The translations under genes were made by a program, and so were the position numbers. The notes beneath the pieces were generated by a model that was not told the DNA's origin, ran no database searches, and saw nothing but the letters and a program-made list of their open reading frames with translations. From the NCBI GenBank assembly GCA_027076325.1, contig JALTJZ010000046.1:62001-126000 (forward strand): a DNA stretch of 64,000 nt, in the 5' to 3' direction. Source of the DNA: Chromatiales bacterium. GTDB lineage: Bacteria; Pseudomonadota; Gammaproteobacteria; UBA6429; Thiohalophilaceae. This document shows, in pieces, positions 28,375 to 38,821 of the stretch (its first letter is position 1; every line of letters starts with the position of its first letter).

Positions 28375-28810
28375 TACCATTTGCACCCTGCTGTATAGCC
28401 TTATCACCATCCAGCTTTGTTTTCCCATACACATTAATCGGATTAGATTGATTTTCTTCAATATATGGAGCCTTGCTTTCACCATTAAAAAATAATCAGT
28501 TGATAATGAATCAATAATGCATTTAAATAGTTAGCTTGTCTGCCAATATACCTGATGCATCAGCATTGGTCTTTCTAGCTAGCTTAACGCCAGACTCCGC
28601 TTTATCCACTGCAGGATACGCAGAAGCATTAAATAATAGCCGGTTCTATAGCATTTAATATACTCATAATGGAATTTGGCTGAGCAAGATCCAGCGGATA
28701 AACTACTGATTGATGATTTGCTATTATTACTTACCCTAACGTCACCCCACTGCATTGTAAATCCCAGCCAATCTGACCATTTCCACCAATAATAACAATT
28801 TTTTATTCAT
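28375..28810 (-). pseudogene. rfbD: Decayed dTDP-4-dehydrorhamnose reductase gene
   Basis: The minus strand reads, across several frames, IVIIGGNGQIGWDLQ, VYPLDLAQPNS, NASAYPAVDKAES, ADASGILADKL, DYFFNGESKAPYIEENQSNP and NVYGKTKLDGDKAIQQG. These match the N-terminal half of RfbD in order: the Rossmann loop, the AY-PAVDKAE motif, the D-Y-x-F-x-G block and the YG-x-x-K catalytic pair. At least four single-base shifts and an in-frame TAA break it. The C-terminal half is missing. The position right after rfbC fits a former rfbBACD operon. Confidence 0.85.
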
Positions 28811-28825
28811 ATCAGCTCGATATTT

Positions 28826-29386
28826 TTATTTATACTTTGCTATGTATTCAGAACTCACATCCGCCAACGGCCTAGCATGAATGTCTTTGTCGGACAAAAT
28901 TGGGCTGCTAACAGGCCATTCAATACCAATGGCAGGATCATCCCACTTTATACTTATTTCACATTGTGGGTTATAAATATCTGTGCATTTATAAGCAAAT
29001 AAAACCGTATCTGATGTAATACAAAACCCATTCGCAAAGCCTTTAGGAACATAGAGCTGACGTTTATTTTCACTTGTTAATTCAACACCAACCCATTTTC
29101 CATAGTTAGCAGAATCTCGCCTTATGTCAACAACAACATTGAACACCGAACCTTGCAATACATATATAAGTTTTTCCTGCGTATTCTTGTATTGGTAATG
29201 CAAACCTCGAATAACATTTTTCTTAGAATAAGAAAGATTATCCTGTACGAAAGTACCTGTTTCGCAAACTCCTGCCTCAATATAACGTTGTTTTTGCCAC
29301 GTCTCCATAAAAAAACCACGCTCATCACCAATTACTTTTGGTTCAATAATTTTGACTTCAGGAAATGATGTGTTAATAACTTTCAC
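28826..29386 (-). CDS. rfbC: dTDP-4-dehydrorhamnose 3,5-epimerase
   Basis: RfbC epimerises dTDP-4-keto-6-deoxyglucose at C3 and C5. The 186-residue length is normal. The cupin core has DERGFFMETWQKQRY, FVQDNLSYSKKNVIRGLHYQ (catalytic His), VFNVVVDIRRDSANYGKWVG and LYVPKGFANGFCI, then YNPQCEISIKWDDPAIGIEWP. It abuts rfbA with a one-base overlap. Its usual next step, RfbD, is encoded only by a pseudogene just downstream. Confidence 0.95.
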   Translation of the reverse strand: MKVINTSFPEVKIIEPKVIGDERGFFMETWQKQRYIEAGVCETGTFVQDNLSYSKKNVIRGLHYQYKNTQEKLIYVLQGSVFNVVVDIRRDSANYGKWVGVELTSENKRQLYVPKGFANGFCITSDTVLFAYKCTDIYNPQCEISIKWDDPAIGIEWPVSSPILSDKDIHARPLADVSSEYIAKYK

Positions 29387-30261
29387 TAAGGCAATCCTTG
29401 CTCTATTAAATGAATCAAGTACTGCCCATAATTGTTTTTAATTAGTGGCTCAGCTAATGAACGTAATTGATTACTATCAATCCATTTCTTCCTATAGGCA
29501 ATCTCTTCCGGGCAACAGATTTTTAGACCCTGGCGAGACTCAATGGTTTCAATAAAATTAGTTGCCTGCATTAATGATTCATGTGTTCCGGTATCAAGCC
29601 AGGCTATTCCCCGACCCAACTTTTCAACTTTTAAATTACCAACTTCCATATATAGGTTATTAATATCGGTAATTTCAAGTTCACCGCGCACAGATGGTTT
29701 CAGATCTTCAGCATAACTAATAACTTTGTTATCATAAAAATACAGTCCGGTTACAGCATAATTTGATTTGGGCGCTTCTGGTTTTTCAAATAAACTTCTA
29801 GCAATACCCTTGCTATCAAATTCAACCACGCCATATCGCTCAGGATCTTTCACATAGTAACCAAAGACCGTTGCCCCCTGATTCCGATTTCGGGCATTAT
29901 AGAGTATTGATTCCAGACCATGTCCATAGAAAATATTATCACCTAATATCAGGCAACAACTGTCTCCACCGATAAAATCTTTACCCAAAATAAAGGCCTG
30001 TGCTAATCCTGCAGGTTCTGGCTGAACAACATATTCAAGGCTCAAGCCCCATTGAGAACCGTCAGCAAGCAAGCGTTTATATTGGTCAATATCTTCAGGG
30101 GTTGAAATAACAAGAATATCCTGGATACCTGCTAACATTAATGTCGCCAGTGGATAATAGATCATTGGCTTGTCGTAAACAGGTAAAAGCTGTTTACTAA
30201 CTGCCTGAGTAAGCGGATATAATCGTGTACCCGAACCACCCGCAAGAATAATGCCCTTCAT
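29386..30261 (-). CDS. rfbA: Glucose-1-phosphate thymidylyltransferase
   Basis: RfbA joins dTTP and glucose 1-phosphate to make dTDP-glucose. The 291-residue protein has [33 protein letters not shown] as the nucleotide-binding start (split by the reader at LYPLT). [24 protein letters not shown] and [19 protein letters not shown] follow, then [14 protein letters not shown]. All catalytic regions look intact. It overlaps rfbB by 4 bases and rfbC by 1, so the three are one translation-coupled unit. Confidence 0.95.
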   Translation of the reverse strand: MKGIILAGGSGTRLYPLTQAVSKQLLPVYDKPMIYYPLATLMLAGIQDILVISTPEDIDQYKRLLADGSQWGLSLEYVVQPEPAGLAQAFILGKDFIGGDSCCLILGDNIFYGHGLESILYNARNRNQGATVFGYYVKDPERYGVVEFDSKGIARSLFEKPEAPKSNYAVTGLYFYDNKVISYAEDLKPSVRGELEITDINNLYMEVGNLKVEKLGRGIAWLDTGTHESLMQATNFIETIESRQGLKICCPEEIAYRKKWIDSNQLRSLAEPLIKNNYGQYLIHLIEQGLP

Positions 30262-31322
30262 GATATTGTTCCTAAGCGATTGCGCTTATAGTTTTTATTT
30301 GTTACCTGATTGCACCATTCCAGATTATCCAAATACCATTGTAATGTTTTACGAATACCTGTTTCAAATGTTTCATTTGGCACCCAGCCCAGTTCATTCC
30401 TGATTTTAGTACCATCAATTGCATATCTTAAATCATGCCCGGGGCGGTCATCCACATAGGTAATCAGATTTTCATAAGGTTCTTTAGATGCCTGTGGTCG
30501 TACTTCGTCTAACAATCGGCAAATTGTTTTTACTATTTCTATATTAGTTTTTTCGTAATTGCCACCAATATTATACTTGTCGCCTACCTTGCCCTTTTCC
30601 AGCACTGTGCTAATGGCAGAACAATGGTCTTCAACATATAACCAGTCACGTACATTCAGGCCATTACCATAAACAGGTAAAGGCTTTCCTTCCAGAGCAT
30701 TTAAAATAATTAACGGTATTAATTTTTCAGGAAATTGATAAGGACCATAATTATTGGAACAATTAGTAATTAATACAGGTAATCCATAGGTATGTAGATA
30801 GGAGCGTACCAAATGGTCAGAAGATGCTTTTGAAGCAGCATAAGGTGAATTAGGTGCATAAGGTGTTTCCTCTGTAAATAAACCTGCTTCACTTAAAGAC
30901 CCATAGACTTCATCGGTTGAAACATGCAAAAACCGGAAATTCTGTTGCATATTAATTGGATATTTCTGGATATTTTTTCGAGCCGACTCCAGTAGTGAAA
31001 GTGTTTCGACAACATTGGTTTCAATAAATTTTGTCGGACCATCAATAGAACGATCCACATGTGACTCTGCTGCAAAATTAACAATAGCGGTTGGTTGATA
31101 TTCATCAAACAAAGAAGCCAATAAATCTCTATCACCAATACGCCCTTCTACAAAAATATGGTTTTTACTGTCTTTTATTTGCGCCAGTGTTTCTATATGC
31201 CCCGCATACGTTAACGCATCCAGATTAATAACTTTATAGTTTTTATTTAAAAGGTGGTATACGAAGTTTCCACCAATAAATCCAGCACCACCTGTTACAA
31301 TAAGTGTTTTAGGTTGGTTCAT
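30258..31322 (-). CDS. rfbB: dTDP-glucose 4,6-dehydratase
   Basis: RfbB converts dTDP-glucose to dTDP-4-keto-6-deoxyglucose using bound NAD. The 354-residue short-chain dehydrogenase has [16 protein letters not shown] (NAD loop), [28 protein letters not shown] (catalytic Thr-Asp-Glu) and [16 protein letters not shown] (Tyr-x3-Lys). [13 protein letters not shown] and [12 protein letters not shown] complete the family marks. It overlaps the GT9 gene upstream by 4 bases. Confidence 0.95.
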   Translation of the reverse strand: MNQPKTLIVTGGAGFIGGNFVYHLLNKNYKVINLDALTYAGHIETLAQIKDSKNHIFVEGRIGDRDLLASLFDEYQPTAIVNFAAESHVDRSIDGPTKFIETNVVETLSLLESARKNIQKYPINMQQNFRFLHVSTDEVYGSLSEAGLFTEETPYAPNSPYAASKASSDHLVRSYLHTYGLPVLITNCSNNYGPYQFPEKLIPLIILNALEGKPLPVYGNGLNVRDWLYVEDHCSAISTVLEKGKVGDKYNIGGNYEKTNIEIVKTICRLLDEVRPQASKEPYENLITYVDDRPGHDLRYAIDGTKIRNELGWVPNETFETGIRKTLQWYLDNLEWCNQVTNKNYKRNRLGTIS

Positions 31323-32407
31323 GATTGCACTACTCTATTGTTTAACTTTCTTGTTAGCCTAATGGGTAAAGAATTTGCATGCTCGTTAGCGTGATGGATA
31401 AAGGGTTTGCATGCATCTAAAACATGCTCAACCGTAATGGCAGCCAGGCCAGCTTCTGGATTCTGCATATCTTCAGCCATAAGGGGGGTATATTGCTCTG
31501 CCGGGATATAGGGGCCACAATTATCCGGTGATTCTACTGCAAATAAAGCAACCATTTTTGTACCCAATGCACCTGCTACATGCATAGGACCGGTATTTGG
31601 TGTAACAAGCAAATCCATTGAGTTTAATGTTGCTTTGTAACGTTCAAAGTTCATTTCAGGAATAAGCAAAGTAATAGTATTATCACTCAGCGCAACAATA
31701 CGCTCACCTAAAGCCCTGTCTTCTTCCAGCAAGTCCATAATAATATGAATCTTAATTTCCTTTTCTTCTGCATATTTTTTTAAAGCACGGGCAAGTGCTG
31801 CCCAGCTTTCTTCCGGCCAGCCACGCTCATGCAAGCTTCTTTGACTACGAAACTTAAATTTTTTAAGTCCACTAAAGCTTGGATGCAGTCCAATGATAAA
31901 AGCATTTCTATCTATCTTGTTTTCAATAAAAATATCGTTTGATTGCTTAACTGATTCTTTGTTCACCTTTAAAGAGATCCATTCTTTCGACTGTTGCCCG
32001 GTTACCCGACTAACAGTTTGCAAGCAATGCCATGCATAATTTTTTTCCAGTGTGCAATTTTTATTAACATGAATTGCAGCCTGACTCTTTGAAAATAATT
32101 TCAAATAGCTTGGTTTAGTTTCAAAACAAAAGATATGCGTATAATTTTCCAGGCCAATTACGCTTTTCAGTTTATACCTTATCCATTCGGCGTTAATTGA
32201 CTTGCGATTATAAAGATAAAATTGTGTTATCCGCGTGTCAAAATTATTTAAAACACGTTTACCATCACTACCTGTTAATATATGTATCTCTGCTTTCTTA
32301 AAATATTTTAAAATAGCCGTTAATGCAGGGGTAATCATTACCATGTCACCAACGCGGCCTGCACGTACAACAAGAATTTTATGTTTAATCTCTGGTTTTT
32401 CTAGCAT
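31319..32407 (-). CDS. GT9-family glycosyltransferase
   Basis: This 362-residue protein has the GT9 (heptosyltransferase) pattern: [23 protein letters not shown] at the start and [11 protein letters not shown] in the first domain. The C-terminal half has a GLHPSFSG donor-site loop and [24 protein letters not shown]. It overlaps rfbB and meets the next GT9 gene by one base (TAATG). It probably adds a sugar to LPS core or a related glycan; donor and linkage are unknown. Confidence 0.8.
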   Translation of the reverse strand: MLEKPEIKHKILVVRAGRVGDMVMITPALTAILKYFKKAEIHILTGSDGKRVLNNFDTRITQFYLYNRKSINAEWIRYKLKSVIGLENYTHIFCFETKPSYLKLFSKSQAAIHVNKNCTLEKNYAWHCLQTVSRVTGQQSKEWISLKVNKESVKQSNDIFIENKIDRNAFIIGLHPSFSGLKKFKFRSQRSLHERGWPEESWAALARALKKYAEEKEIKIHIIMDLLEEDRALGERIVALSDNTITLLIPEMNFERYKATLNSMDLLVTPNTGPMHVAGALGTKMVALFAVESPDNCGPYIPAEQYTPLMAEDMQNPEAGLAAITVEHVLDACKPFIHHANEHANSLPIRLTRKLNNRVVQS

Positions 32408-33417
32408 TATAATTTAATCATTTTATTTACAGCCTCTTGCACATCATCTACTGATGGAACACTGCCGTCGGCGTGATACACTACGTCATGATTTCCATAA
32501 CGAGGCCAGTAGCGATATAACACAGCCGATGAAAAAATACCAACTGTAGGCACTTCGCAACATATGGCAAGGTTACGGATACCCGTATCATTTCCCACGA
32601 CCACAGTTGCCCCTTTTAAAAAAGCAAAAGTATCTTCCAATGGCATTGCTTTTTGTATTTCAATATTCTTTATTTCACCCTCACTGGTAATTAAATTCAT
32701 TAAGCCTGATACAGACTCCCAGTCAGCAAGACCTTCAAGAATGATGTGTTTATAGTCTGGATATTGTGCTGACAGTTTTTTAATCAATAAGGAAAAATGT
32801 TCAACTGGCCAGCATTTATTGGCAATGGACGCTGTGGTAAAATAAACAAAATAAGGCTGCTCTTTTTTTAATGCGGGTATACTAATATTAGATTGAGGTG
32901 GTGTTGTTACATTTGCACCAAATAAACGCAACATATCGAGTAGCGTTTCAGCCTCAAATTGCAGGTCTGAACGAAAAATACAGATATCATAAAATATTCG
33001 TTGCCAACTGCGGTATGGATAGCTGACCTTTATTCCTGCTTTATTTACCATGCAAATAAGTAAAGAGCGAGAGGAAACGGTCATATCAAAAATAATATCG
33101 TGATAGCCTAATTCTTTCGCTGTTCGAATCTGCTCCCGCTTTGGTATATGACGTTGATCACTGCCAATGGCAACATGCACCCGATCTACCATATCGTCAG
33201 GTATTCCGTAACGATAATTACTGACAATACTCAAGGTAATGGACGCATTGGGAAAAAACTTTCTGGCCTCAACAATAAAGGCACGTGTTAAAATCATGTC
33301 GCCTAAAGCAGCATGACGAATAATCGCAATGCTCTTTATTTCTTCAGGGCGAATATCTTTATATTTTTCCTGTGTTTTTTTTGATACCCATGCACCGCGT
33401 GTAAACCAGAATTTCAT
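32407..33417 (-). CDS. GT9-family glycosyltransferase
   Basis: This 336-residue protein also follows the GT9 layout. It has SIAIIRHAALGDMILTRAFIVEA (about residues 30-52), a second domain with YFVYFTTASIANKCWPVEHF, and VVGNDTGIRNLAICCEVPTVGIF as the conserved D-T/S-G loop near the end. The usual HxA after the loop is replaced by RNLA, a variation seen in remote GT9 members. It sits between a methyltransferase gene and another GT9 gene in the glycan operon. Confidence 0.75.
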   Translation of the reverse strand: MKFWFTRGAWVSKKTQEKYKDIRPEEIKSIAIIRHAALGDMILTRAFIVEARKFFPNASITLSIVSNYRYGIPDDMVDRVHVAIGSDQRHIPKREQIRTAKELGYHDIIFDMTVSSRSLLICMVNKAGIKVSYPYRSWQRIFYDICIFRSDLQFEAETLLDMLRLFGANVTTPPQSNISIPALKKEQPYFVYFTTASIANKCWPVEHFSLLIKKLSAQYPDYKHIILEGLADWESVSGLMNLITSEGEIKNIEIQKAMPLEDTFAFLKGATVVVGNDTGIRNLAICCEVPTVGIFSSAVLYRYWPRYGNHDVVYHADGSVPSVDDVQEAVNKMIKL

Positions 33418-33463
33418 TTTTATATTTTTCTTTATTTGTTGTTAATAGATGGCCATAAATAAA

Positions 33464-34258
33464 TTACTTGCTCATAACGGCAACAAAATTTCCATCAGCC
33501 TCTTCAAATTCTTTTTCTATGCGGTAATCTGTAAAACCAATCCGTTTGGTTAATATTTCAAGGTTCGCACCACTAAAAAGATTTAAATGCTCCAGTGGCT
33601 TTAATGCGCCCCATTGGCACTCTTCTTTATGTGCCCGTTCACAGGCAACATCCGGTGTTTGCAAAATGACAATACCACCTGGCTTCAGCACTTCATATAT
33701 ACCCTGCAAGTCTTTTACCACATTTTCAAAGTGCTCTAACACATCAATACCTGTTATCAGATCAAACATGTCGGCATTTAACCTAAGTTTGGCATCTTCA
33801 AACCGCTCTGAAAATATTTGTGACTTATATTGTGGGTAAGTATTAATAAAAGGGCGAATTAATTCAGGCACAAGCTCAATACCATAAATATTCAAACCTT
33901 GCTCATGCGCGGCAGCAAGATTAAATCCCCGATTACACCCGATATCAAGGTAATTTTTTCTGTCACCTGATATTTTTATTTGATTAATTGAAAAATTAAT
34001 AATTTGTTCAGCACGTTGCTTCTGCAGCGTAAAGTTTTTGTAATGTTTTAATTTTCTAAAAGGCGCAACTAATTTTCTGCGCACAGATTTTATAGAGTTA
34101 CCACTGTATGCTTTATAGAGTTCCTTTGTTTTTAATAGCTCATCGACATAAATAAGCCCGCAATGGCTACAGCACAGGTAATTTTGATTATCAATATTAC
34201 AATAATCTTCTGCATACTGGTTTGTTTCACAAACGACACAGGCACGACGACTTGCCAT
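33464..34258 (-). CDS. Class I methyltransferase with N-terminal zinc ribbon
   Basis: This 264-residue protein begins with a cysteine cluster (RRACVVCETNQ...CNIDNQNYLCCSHCGLIY), a zinc-ribbon-like lead found in many sugar and glycan methyltransferases. A SAM core follows (NYLDIGCNRGFNLAAAHEQG at about 120-140, NIYGIELVPELI, FDLITGIDVLEHFENV and GGIVILQTPDV). It heads the minus-strand glycan operon. The target is probably a nucleotide sugar or surface glycan, which is inference. Confidence 0.8.
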   Translation of the reverse strand: MASRRACVVCETNQYAEDYCNIDNQNYLCCSHCGLIYVDELLKTKELYKAYSGNSIKSVRRKLVAPFRKLKHYKNFTLQKQRAEQIINFSINQIKISGDRKNYLDIGCNRGFNLAAAHEQGLNIYGIELVPELIRPFINTYPQYKSQIFSERFEDAKLRLNADMFDLITGIDVLEHFENVVKDLQGIYEVLKPGGIVILQTPDVACERAHKEECQWGALKPLEHLNLFSGANLEILTKRIGFTDYRIEKEFEEADGNFVAVMSK

Positions 34259-34353
34259 TGATTATCCTTTATTGTTTTATTACTCGACTAAATCATAAGC
34301 CATGCTTAAAATTTCTGGCTTTTATTACGCCTTAACCGTAAAATATTTTACCA

Positions 34354-35406
34354 ATGTCATGCGCAAATAACCCTAAAAACCTGAAAAAAATCCTCATTGT
34401 CCGTAATGACAAGCTGGGCGACTTACTGGTGTCCTTTTCGGCTTTTGCAATCCTGAAAAAGAACCTGCCCGACACGGAAATCCATGTCCTGGTACCCGAT
34501 TATACCGCGCCAATTGCCAAATTGTGTAAATTTATTGACCATGTCAGCATTGATCCACTATCCGGCACACCAAATACTCACCCCTTTAATGAAACTTGGC
34601 GACTCAGCCAGCTTTTCAAGCAACAAGACTACGACGCCATTATCACGCTCGTTTCTACATTGCGGGTTGCTGTTGCGGCTTTTTTAGCTAAAATTCCAAT
34701 CCGCATTGCACCTGCAACAAAAATTGGCCAGATTTTTTATAATCACCGTGTTACCCAGCGCCGCTCACGCTCAGAAAAGCCCGAACACCGCTATAATCAG
34801 GAACTTGCAGAGCACTATCTATCGGTACTAAATATCGTACCTTTGCAAACAGTGAAGCCGCCTTATCTCGAATTTCCTGCTGAAACGACCCACCAGTTAA
34901 AGCAACAGTTTATGGAATCACAGCATATCCCAGCGGATCATTTACTGGTTTTTATCCACCCCGGCACGGGCGGTTCGGCAAGAAATTTATCCACACAGCA
35001 ATTTGCACAGCTTGCCGATTCCCTGCAAAGTACGCAACCTCTCAGCATAATTATCAGCTATGGCCCGGGGGAAGAACCGGCTGCCAAAGCCGTCTATACT
35101 GCCATTAGCCATGACAAGATTTTATATGAATCGAAACAAGGGCTGGAAAGTTTTAGCCAGCATTTAGCCTTTGCCGATCTTTTTATTAGCGGTTCAACCG
35201 GGCCTCTGCATATTGCCGGTGTGCTCGACCGACCTACGGCTGCTTTTTACACTCGCCGCCGCTCTGCAACGGCATTGCGTTGGCAAACTTTAAATTCGGC
35301 TAATAAACGGCTGGCTTTTTCCCCACCGGAAGATAGTGCAACAGAAGATATGTCAATGATTGATATTGAACAGGCAGCCAAAGAAATAAGCCGTACCTTC
35401 TTATAA
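34354..35406 (+). CDS. GT9-family glycosyltransferase
   Basis: This 350-residue protein has ILIVRNDKLGDLLVSFSAFAIL near the start and the C-terminal FIHPGTGGSARNLSTQQFAQLAD plus LFISGSTGPLHIAGVLDRPTAAFY, the GT9 nucleotide-sugar site. It is divergent from the methyltransferase that heads the glycan operon, and its stop overlaps the M4 protease stop by 6 bases. This is the only plus-strand member of the GT9 group. Donor and acceptor are unknown. Confidence 0.8.
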   Translation: MSCANNPKNLKKILIVRNDKLGDLLVSFSAFAILKKNLPDTEIHVLVPDYTAPIAKLCKFIDHVSIDPLSGTPNTHPFNETWRLSQLFKQQDYDAIITLVSTLRVAVAAFLAKIPIRIAPATKIGQIFYNHRVTQRRSRSEKPEHRYNQELAEHYLSVLNIVPLQTVKPPYLEFPAETTHQLKQQFMESQHIPADHLLVFIHPGTGGSARNLSTQQFAQLADSLQSTQPLSIIISYGPGEEPAAKAVYTAISHDKILYESKQGLESFSQHLAFADLFISGSTGPLHIAGVLDRPTAAFYTRRRSATALRWQTLNSANKRLAFSPPEDSATEDMSMIDIEQAAKEISRTFL

Positions 35407-38274
35407 CAACGCTTTGCTTTTACGACGACCTCGCCATAGATGTATAACCGACAGGCCTAAAAGTACAAACAGCATAAAAGGATTAAATGTAGCCCGTGGG
35501 TTAAGACTACAACCGCCACCACCGGTACTGTTTACTACGGTACTTGCTGCTGGAGTAATCGTAACATTCACTGTATCCAGCAAAGAAGAGCGCCCGCTAT
35601 TGTCGGTAACGATTAAAGAAAAACCAAGTATCTGACCCGCTGCTGGTGCAGTAAAAGTCGGCGCTACTGTATTTGCATTATTTAATGTCACCGCATCGCC
35701 TGCCGTTTGCGCCCATGCATAAGAAACGATTGAACCATCAGTATCAAAACTTCCACTGCCATCCAGCGTCGCTGTTGAGCCTTCAGTAACATTAGTATCA
35801 TTACCGGCGTTTGCAACCGGTGCATTTGTTACAATAATATTTACAATATCCGAGTCTGTATTATTATCAAGATCGGTTACCGTTAGTCTAAATGAAACAA
35901 TTTCTGTATTAGCTGAAGCTGTAAAAATGGGTGTTGCTGATGTCGAGTTACTCAAACTGATATTTTGACCAGCGAGTTGTTCCCACAAAAAACTGGATAT
36001 TGTTCCATCATCTACATCAGTGCTTGCATTAGCGTTTAAAGTAACAACCGCACCTGGAGGAACAATTTGATCGGCGCCGGCATTTGCAACAGGAAAACTA
36101 CCCACTAGTGGAGCCTGACAACTGTATACTGATACATCATCAATAACCCAGCCCAAACTGGCTGAACTATTATCAGTGCCAGTCCGCCAACGCAACAAGA
36201 GAGTTGAACCTGAAAATTCGGATAAATTAAAACGTGTTGACACATAACCATTACTTAAACCAGTATATGCCATTCGCCCTGCTAGCGGGTTTTGGGAACC
36301 CGCACTAACAATACCAGTATAATTTTTACCGTCAACAATCAAGTTACCTGCATCATTCCAGTTTGCACCATTAGTCGTACTGTACTCAACAACAGCACCA
36401 CCATAGTAGTTGCCAGCACCCGACTCAAGTTCAAACGCATGGTTAAAATGCAGAAAGAATTTATCCGAGGTTGCGGGCAAGCTAACACTGATTTGCGCGT
36501 ATTGATCAGAGCTTGTACTTATATTTTCAGAATATAACGATAGAGTACCCGAACTTGCATAACCTCTCACCAGTATCCAGTCGTTATCTGCAAGACTATT
36601 ATCATGAGTTAAAGTCCAGTTCGATATGCCTGATTCAATATCATCTGAAAAAATAACTGTTCCTGTGTTGCCGCCTGAAGGACAAATAGCGGCCTCCGGA
36701 TTATAATTATTAACAGGCTGCTGATTCATTTCAACTGCTGTTAATGCAGCTTGCACCTGTGTACAGTCTGAACTGACAAACCCGGCAGTAGCTGTAGCAA
36801 CTAAATCACTGCATGCCTGATTAAGGGCATTGTATAGATCCAGATAATCGGCACCACTGGTTAAAAACCTTGTTTGCACTTCATAATACAATGTTGCAAC
36901 TTTTGTAATCCCCAATGCCTCAACAGTTTGGCCATTAAAAGCTCCACCGGTCTCAGCGCCTGAACCATCAACCATTAAGTAAACCGCCTTATTATTAATA
37001 CCACCATTAGTATGCACATTGCTATTACCACCATAGCCGGTAAAATAGTTTGGACTTGTCATTCTGTCTGGATCTAGAAATGCAGGTGGATTACTCATAT
37101 CTCGAATAGCCCCACCGGGTAAATCTTCACCTAGTAACCACCTGTCTCCAACGGCATCACTACCAGAACCATTTGTTTGGTCGACAAATTCCCCCCAAAC
37201 ATCAGAGAATGATTCATTAATAGAACCCGACTGATAATAATAAAACAGGTTCGATGTATACTGAGTCACACCATGTGTATACTCATGAGCAACCACATCA
37301 TCAGCCTGAGAAAAACCATCACCAAAAAACATTTGTTCTCCTGTCCATGCAGCATTTCCAAAACCAATCGCCCCATAATGCACGCTGGTTATAATTGTAC
37401 TTCCTATTCCGGTAATTCCATCTCGACCATGCATGCTAGAGTAAAAGTTATAAGTGTCCGCAACATACAAATGTGCCGCTCTGGCATCTTCATCACCCAT
37501 ACTACAAGTGGGATCGGCCTCACCGCAAATAAAAGTACCTGGAAGATTTTCGGTATTGTTTGCTGTATAAGTCGCACGACTTAACGCCGCATGAACCTGA
37601 CTAATATTAAAGGCAATCGCACCAGTATTTGCATCAACAAAAATGAGTTCATGCACTTTATTATTGCTAACTGATAATTTCCAAACCAGACGTGCGGGCA
37701 TTTTTCCTGGTGTAATAAGTGCCGGATTAAAAATAGACAGTTCAGCCGCACCTGCAACCAACTGTGTACTATTAACTGAGTACCATTTTGAAACGGCTGT
37801 TATTGCAATAGCACTGGCTTCTTCTGCAGTAATATTAGCTGTAACATCCAGTGACAGCTCAGGGGCGGTCTCACCTGAAACATATTTAACCTGATCAGCT
37901 GCATCAACACCTGCAACTAGCTCTGCACCTATAACAGGTACACCTTTATAATGCTGCTGGAAGCGAAGTGTTTTTTCTGAATCAGCATGTTGCGTTTGTT
38001 TATGCAGCTTTAATTCAATTGCCGGACTGGACAAACCAAATGCGGGCGCATAGATATCAGCAATTGTTTCAGATAAGTTTCTGCCCTGTTTTATAACAAC
38101 AGGGGCTTTATTTTTAATCGTAATAAATCGTGTTTCACCTGTGACCGGGTGCGTGTGTACTGTTGCATTTTTCGGTAAAAGATTGAATAAACCTTTATCA
38201 ACTGCCCAACTAATACTTGAATAAAAACCGGTTACAATTAAAAAACCAACAATAAAAAATTGCTTTCTATTCAC
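35401..38274 (-). CDS. Secreted M4-family metalloprotease with C-terminal sorting tail
   Basis: This 957-residue protein has a signal peptide (to about SWAVD), an FTP/PepSY-type propeptide (about 40-225) and a thermolysin-like M4 catalytic domain. VVAHEYTHGVTQY near residue 328 supplies the zinc His pair and Glu, and GSINESFSDVWGEF near residue 355 supplies the third ligand. After about residue 560 comes a jelly-roll or MAM-like domain (DDIESGISNWTL...GWVIDDVSVYSC), then two PKD-like modules (about 735-825 and 826-910). The end reads GGGGCSLNPRATFNP, a hydrophobic span and RGRRKSK, like a JDVT-CTERM-type sorting signal. It is probably a surface or secreted protease. Confidence 0.85.
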   Translation of the reverse strand: MNRKQFFIVGFLIVTGFYSSISWAVDKGLFNLLPKNATVHTHPVTGETRFITIKNKAPVVIKQGRNLSETIADIYAPAFGLSSPAIELKLHKQTQHADSEKTLRFQQHYKGVPVIGAELVAGVDAADQVKYVSGETAPELSLDVTANITAEEASAIAITAVSKWYSVNSTQLVAGAAELSIFNPALITPGKMPARLVWKLSVSNNKVHELIFVDANTGAIAFNISQVHAALSRATYTANNTENLPGTFICGEADPTCSMGDEDARAAHLYVADTYNFYSSMHGRDGITGIGSTIITSVHYGAIGFGNAAWTGEQMFFGDGFSQADDVVAHEYTHGVTQYTSNLFYYYQSGSINESFSDVWGEFVDQTNGSGSDAVGDRWLLGEDLPGGAIRDMSNPPAFLDPDRMTSPNYFTGYGGNSNVHTNGGINNKAVYLMVDGSGAETGGAFNGQTVEALGITKVATLYYEVQTRFLTSGADYLDLYNALNQACSDLVATATAGFVSSDCTQVQAALTAVEMNQQPVNNYNPEAAICPSGGNTGTVIFSDDIESGISNWTLTHDNSLADNDWILVRGYASSGTLSLYSENISTSSDQYAQISVSLPATSDKFFLHFNHAFELESGAGNYYGGAVVEYSTTNGANWNDAGNLIVDGKNYTGIVSAGSQNPLAGRMAYTGLSNGYVSTRFNLSEFSGSTLLLRWRTGTDNSSASLGWVIDDVSVYSCQAPLVGSFPVANAGADQIVPPGAVVTLNANASTDVDDGTISSFLWEQLAGQNISLSNSTSATPIFTASANTEIVSFRLTVTDLDNNTDSDIVNIIVTNAPVANAGNDTNVTEGSTATLDGSGSFDTDGSIVSYAWAQTAGDAVTLNNANTVAPTFTAPAAGQILGFSLIVTDNSGRSSLLDTVNVTITPAASTVVNSTGGGGCSLNPRATFNPFMLFVLLGLSVIHLWRGRRKSKALL

Positions 38275-38326
38275 GACACTCCCCCTTCCCCCTTACCAAC
38301 CCATAATAATCACACATCCGTTGACG

Positions 38327-38821
38327 CTAGTGTTGTGACATCGTTTTGCGTAAAAAACGTACAATATCTTTGTACGGTGACTGACCTAAGTTTATATCAT
38401 TCAATATGACAAGTTGCTGCCCATTTTGCCAACGAATCGACAGTTTATACTGAAAACAATCTGCACAACTTTTAGTCAGAATTTTGCCTTTCACTTCTGA
38501 ATGCGTCTTTTTTTGCTGGAGAACCAACTTAGAAAGAACGTCTAACTCATTGTTATTCATTTTTTTTCTGATACTTCTACCTGTTTTCAAGTTATTAATG
38601 ATTAATAATCCATCTGAATTGATACTGATATTTTTTGCCCAACCCGCAAAACCACCACTTATCGATAAAACAACAGACCAGCTCTTTACGGCTGCTGCCG
38701 AGCTTTTTGAAGCCACCATCGTGGATTTTTTATCCTGTGTAGCACACCCTGCCAAAAACAGTAGCAAACTAATAAGAATAAATCGAAAAATAGCATTGAA
38801 ACTCAGCATATTAAATTCCAT
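38327..38821 (-). CDS. Small lipoprotein of unknown function
   Basis: This 164-residue protein has a lipoprotein signal (FILISLLLFLAGC, lipobox LAGC with Cys about residue 27). A Ser/Ala/Lys linker follows and then a folded domain. That domain has WSVVLSISGGFAGWAKNISI, and a CADC pair near residue 120 may form a disulfide. The start could be Met1 (38821) or Met5 (38809); neither has a strong ribosome site. I do not recognise the family. It lies 52 bases upstream of the M4 protease on the same strand and could be co-transcribed with it. Confidence 0.55.
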   Translation of the reverse strand: MEFNMLSFNAIFRFILISLLLFLAGCATQDKKSTMVASKSSAAAVKSWSVVLSISGGFAGWAKNISINSDGLLIINNLKTGRSIRKKMNNNELDVLSKLVLQQKKTHSEVKGKILTKSCADCFQYKLSIRWQNGQQLVILNDINLGQSPYKDIVRFLRKTMSQH

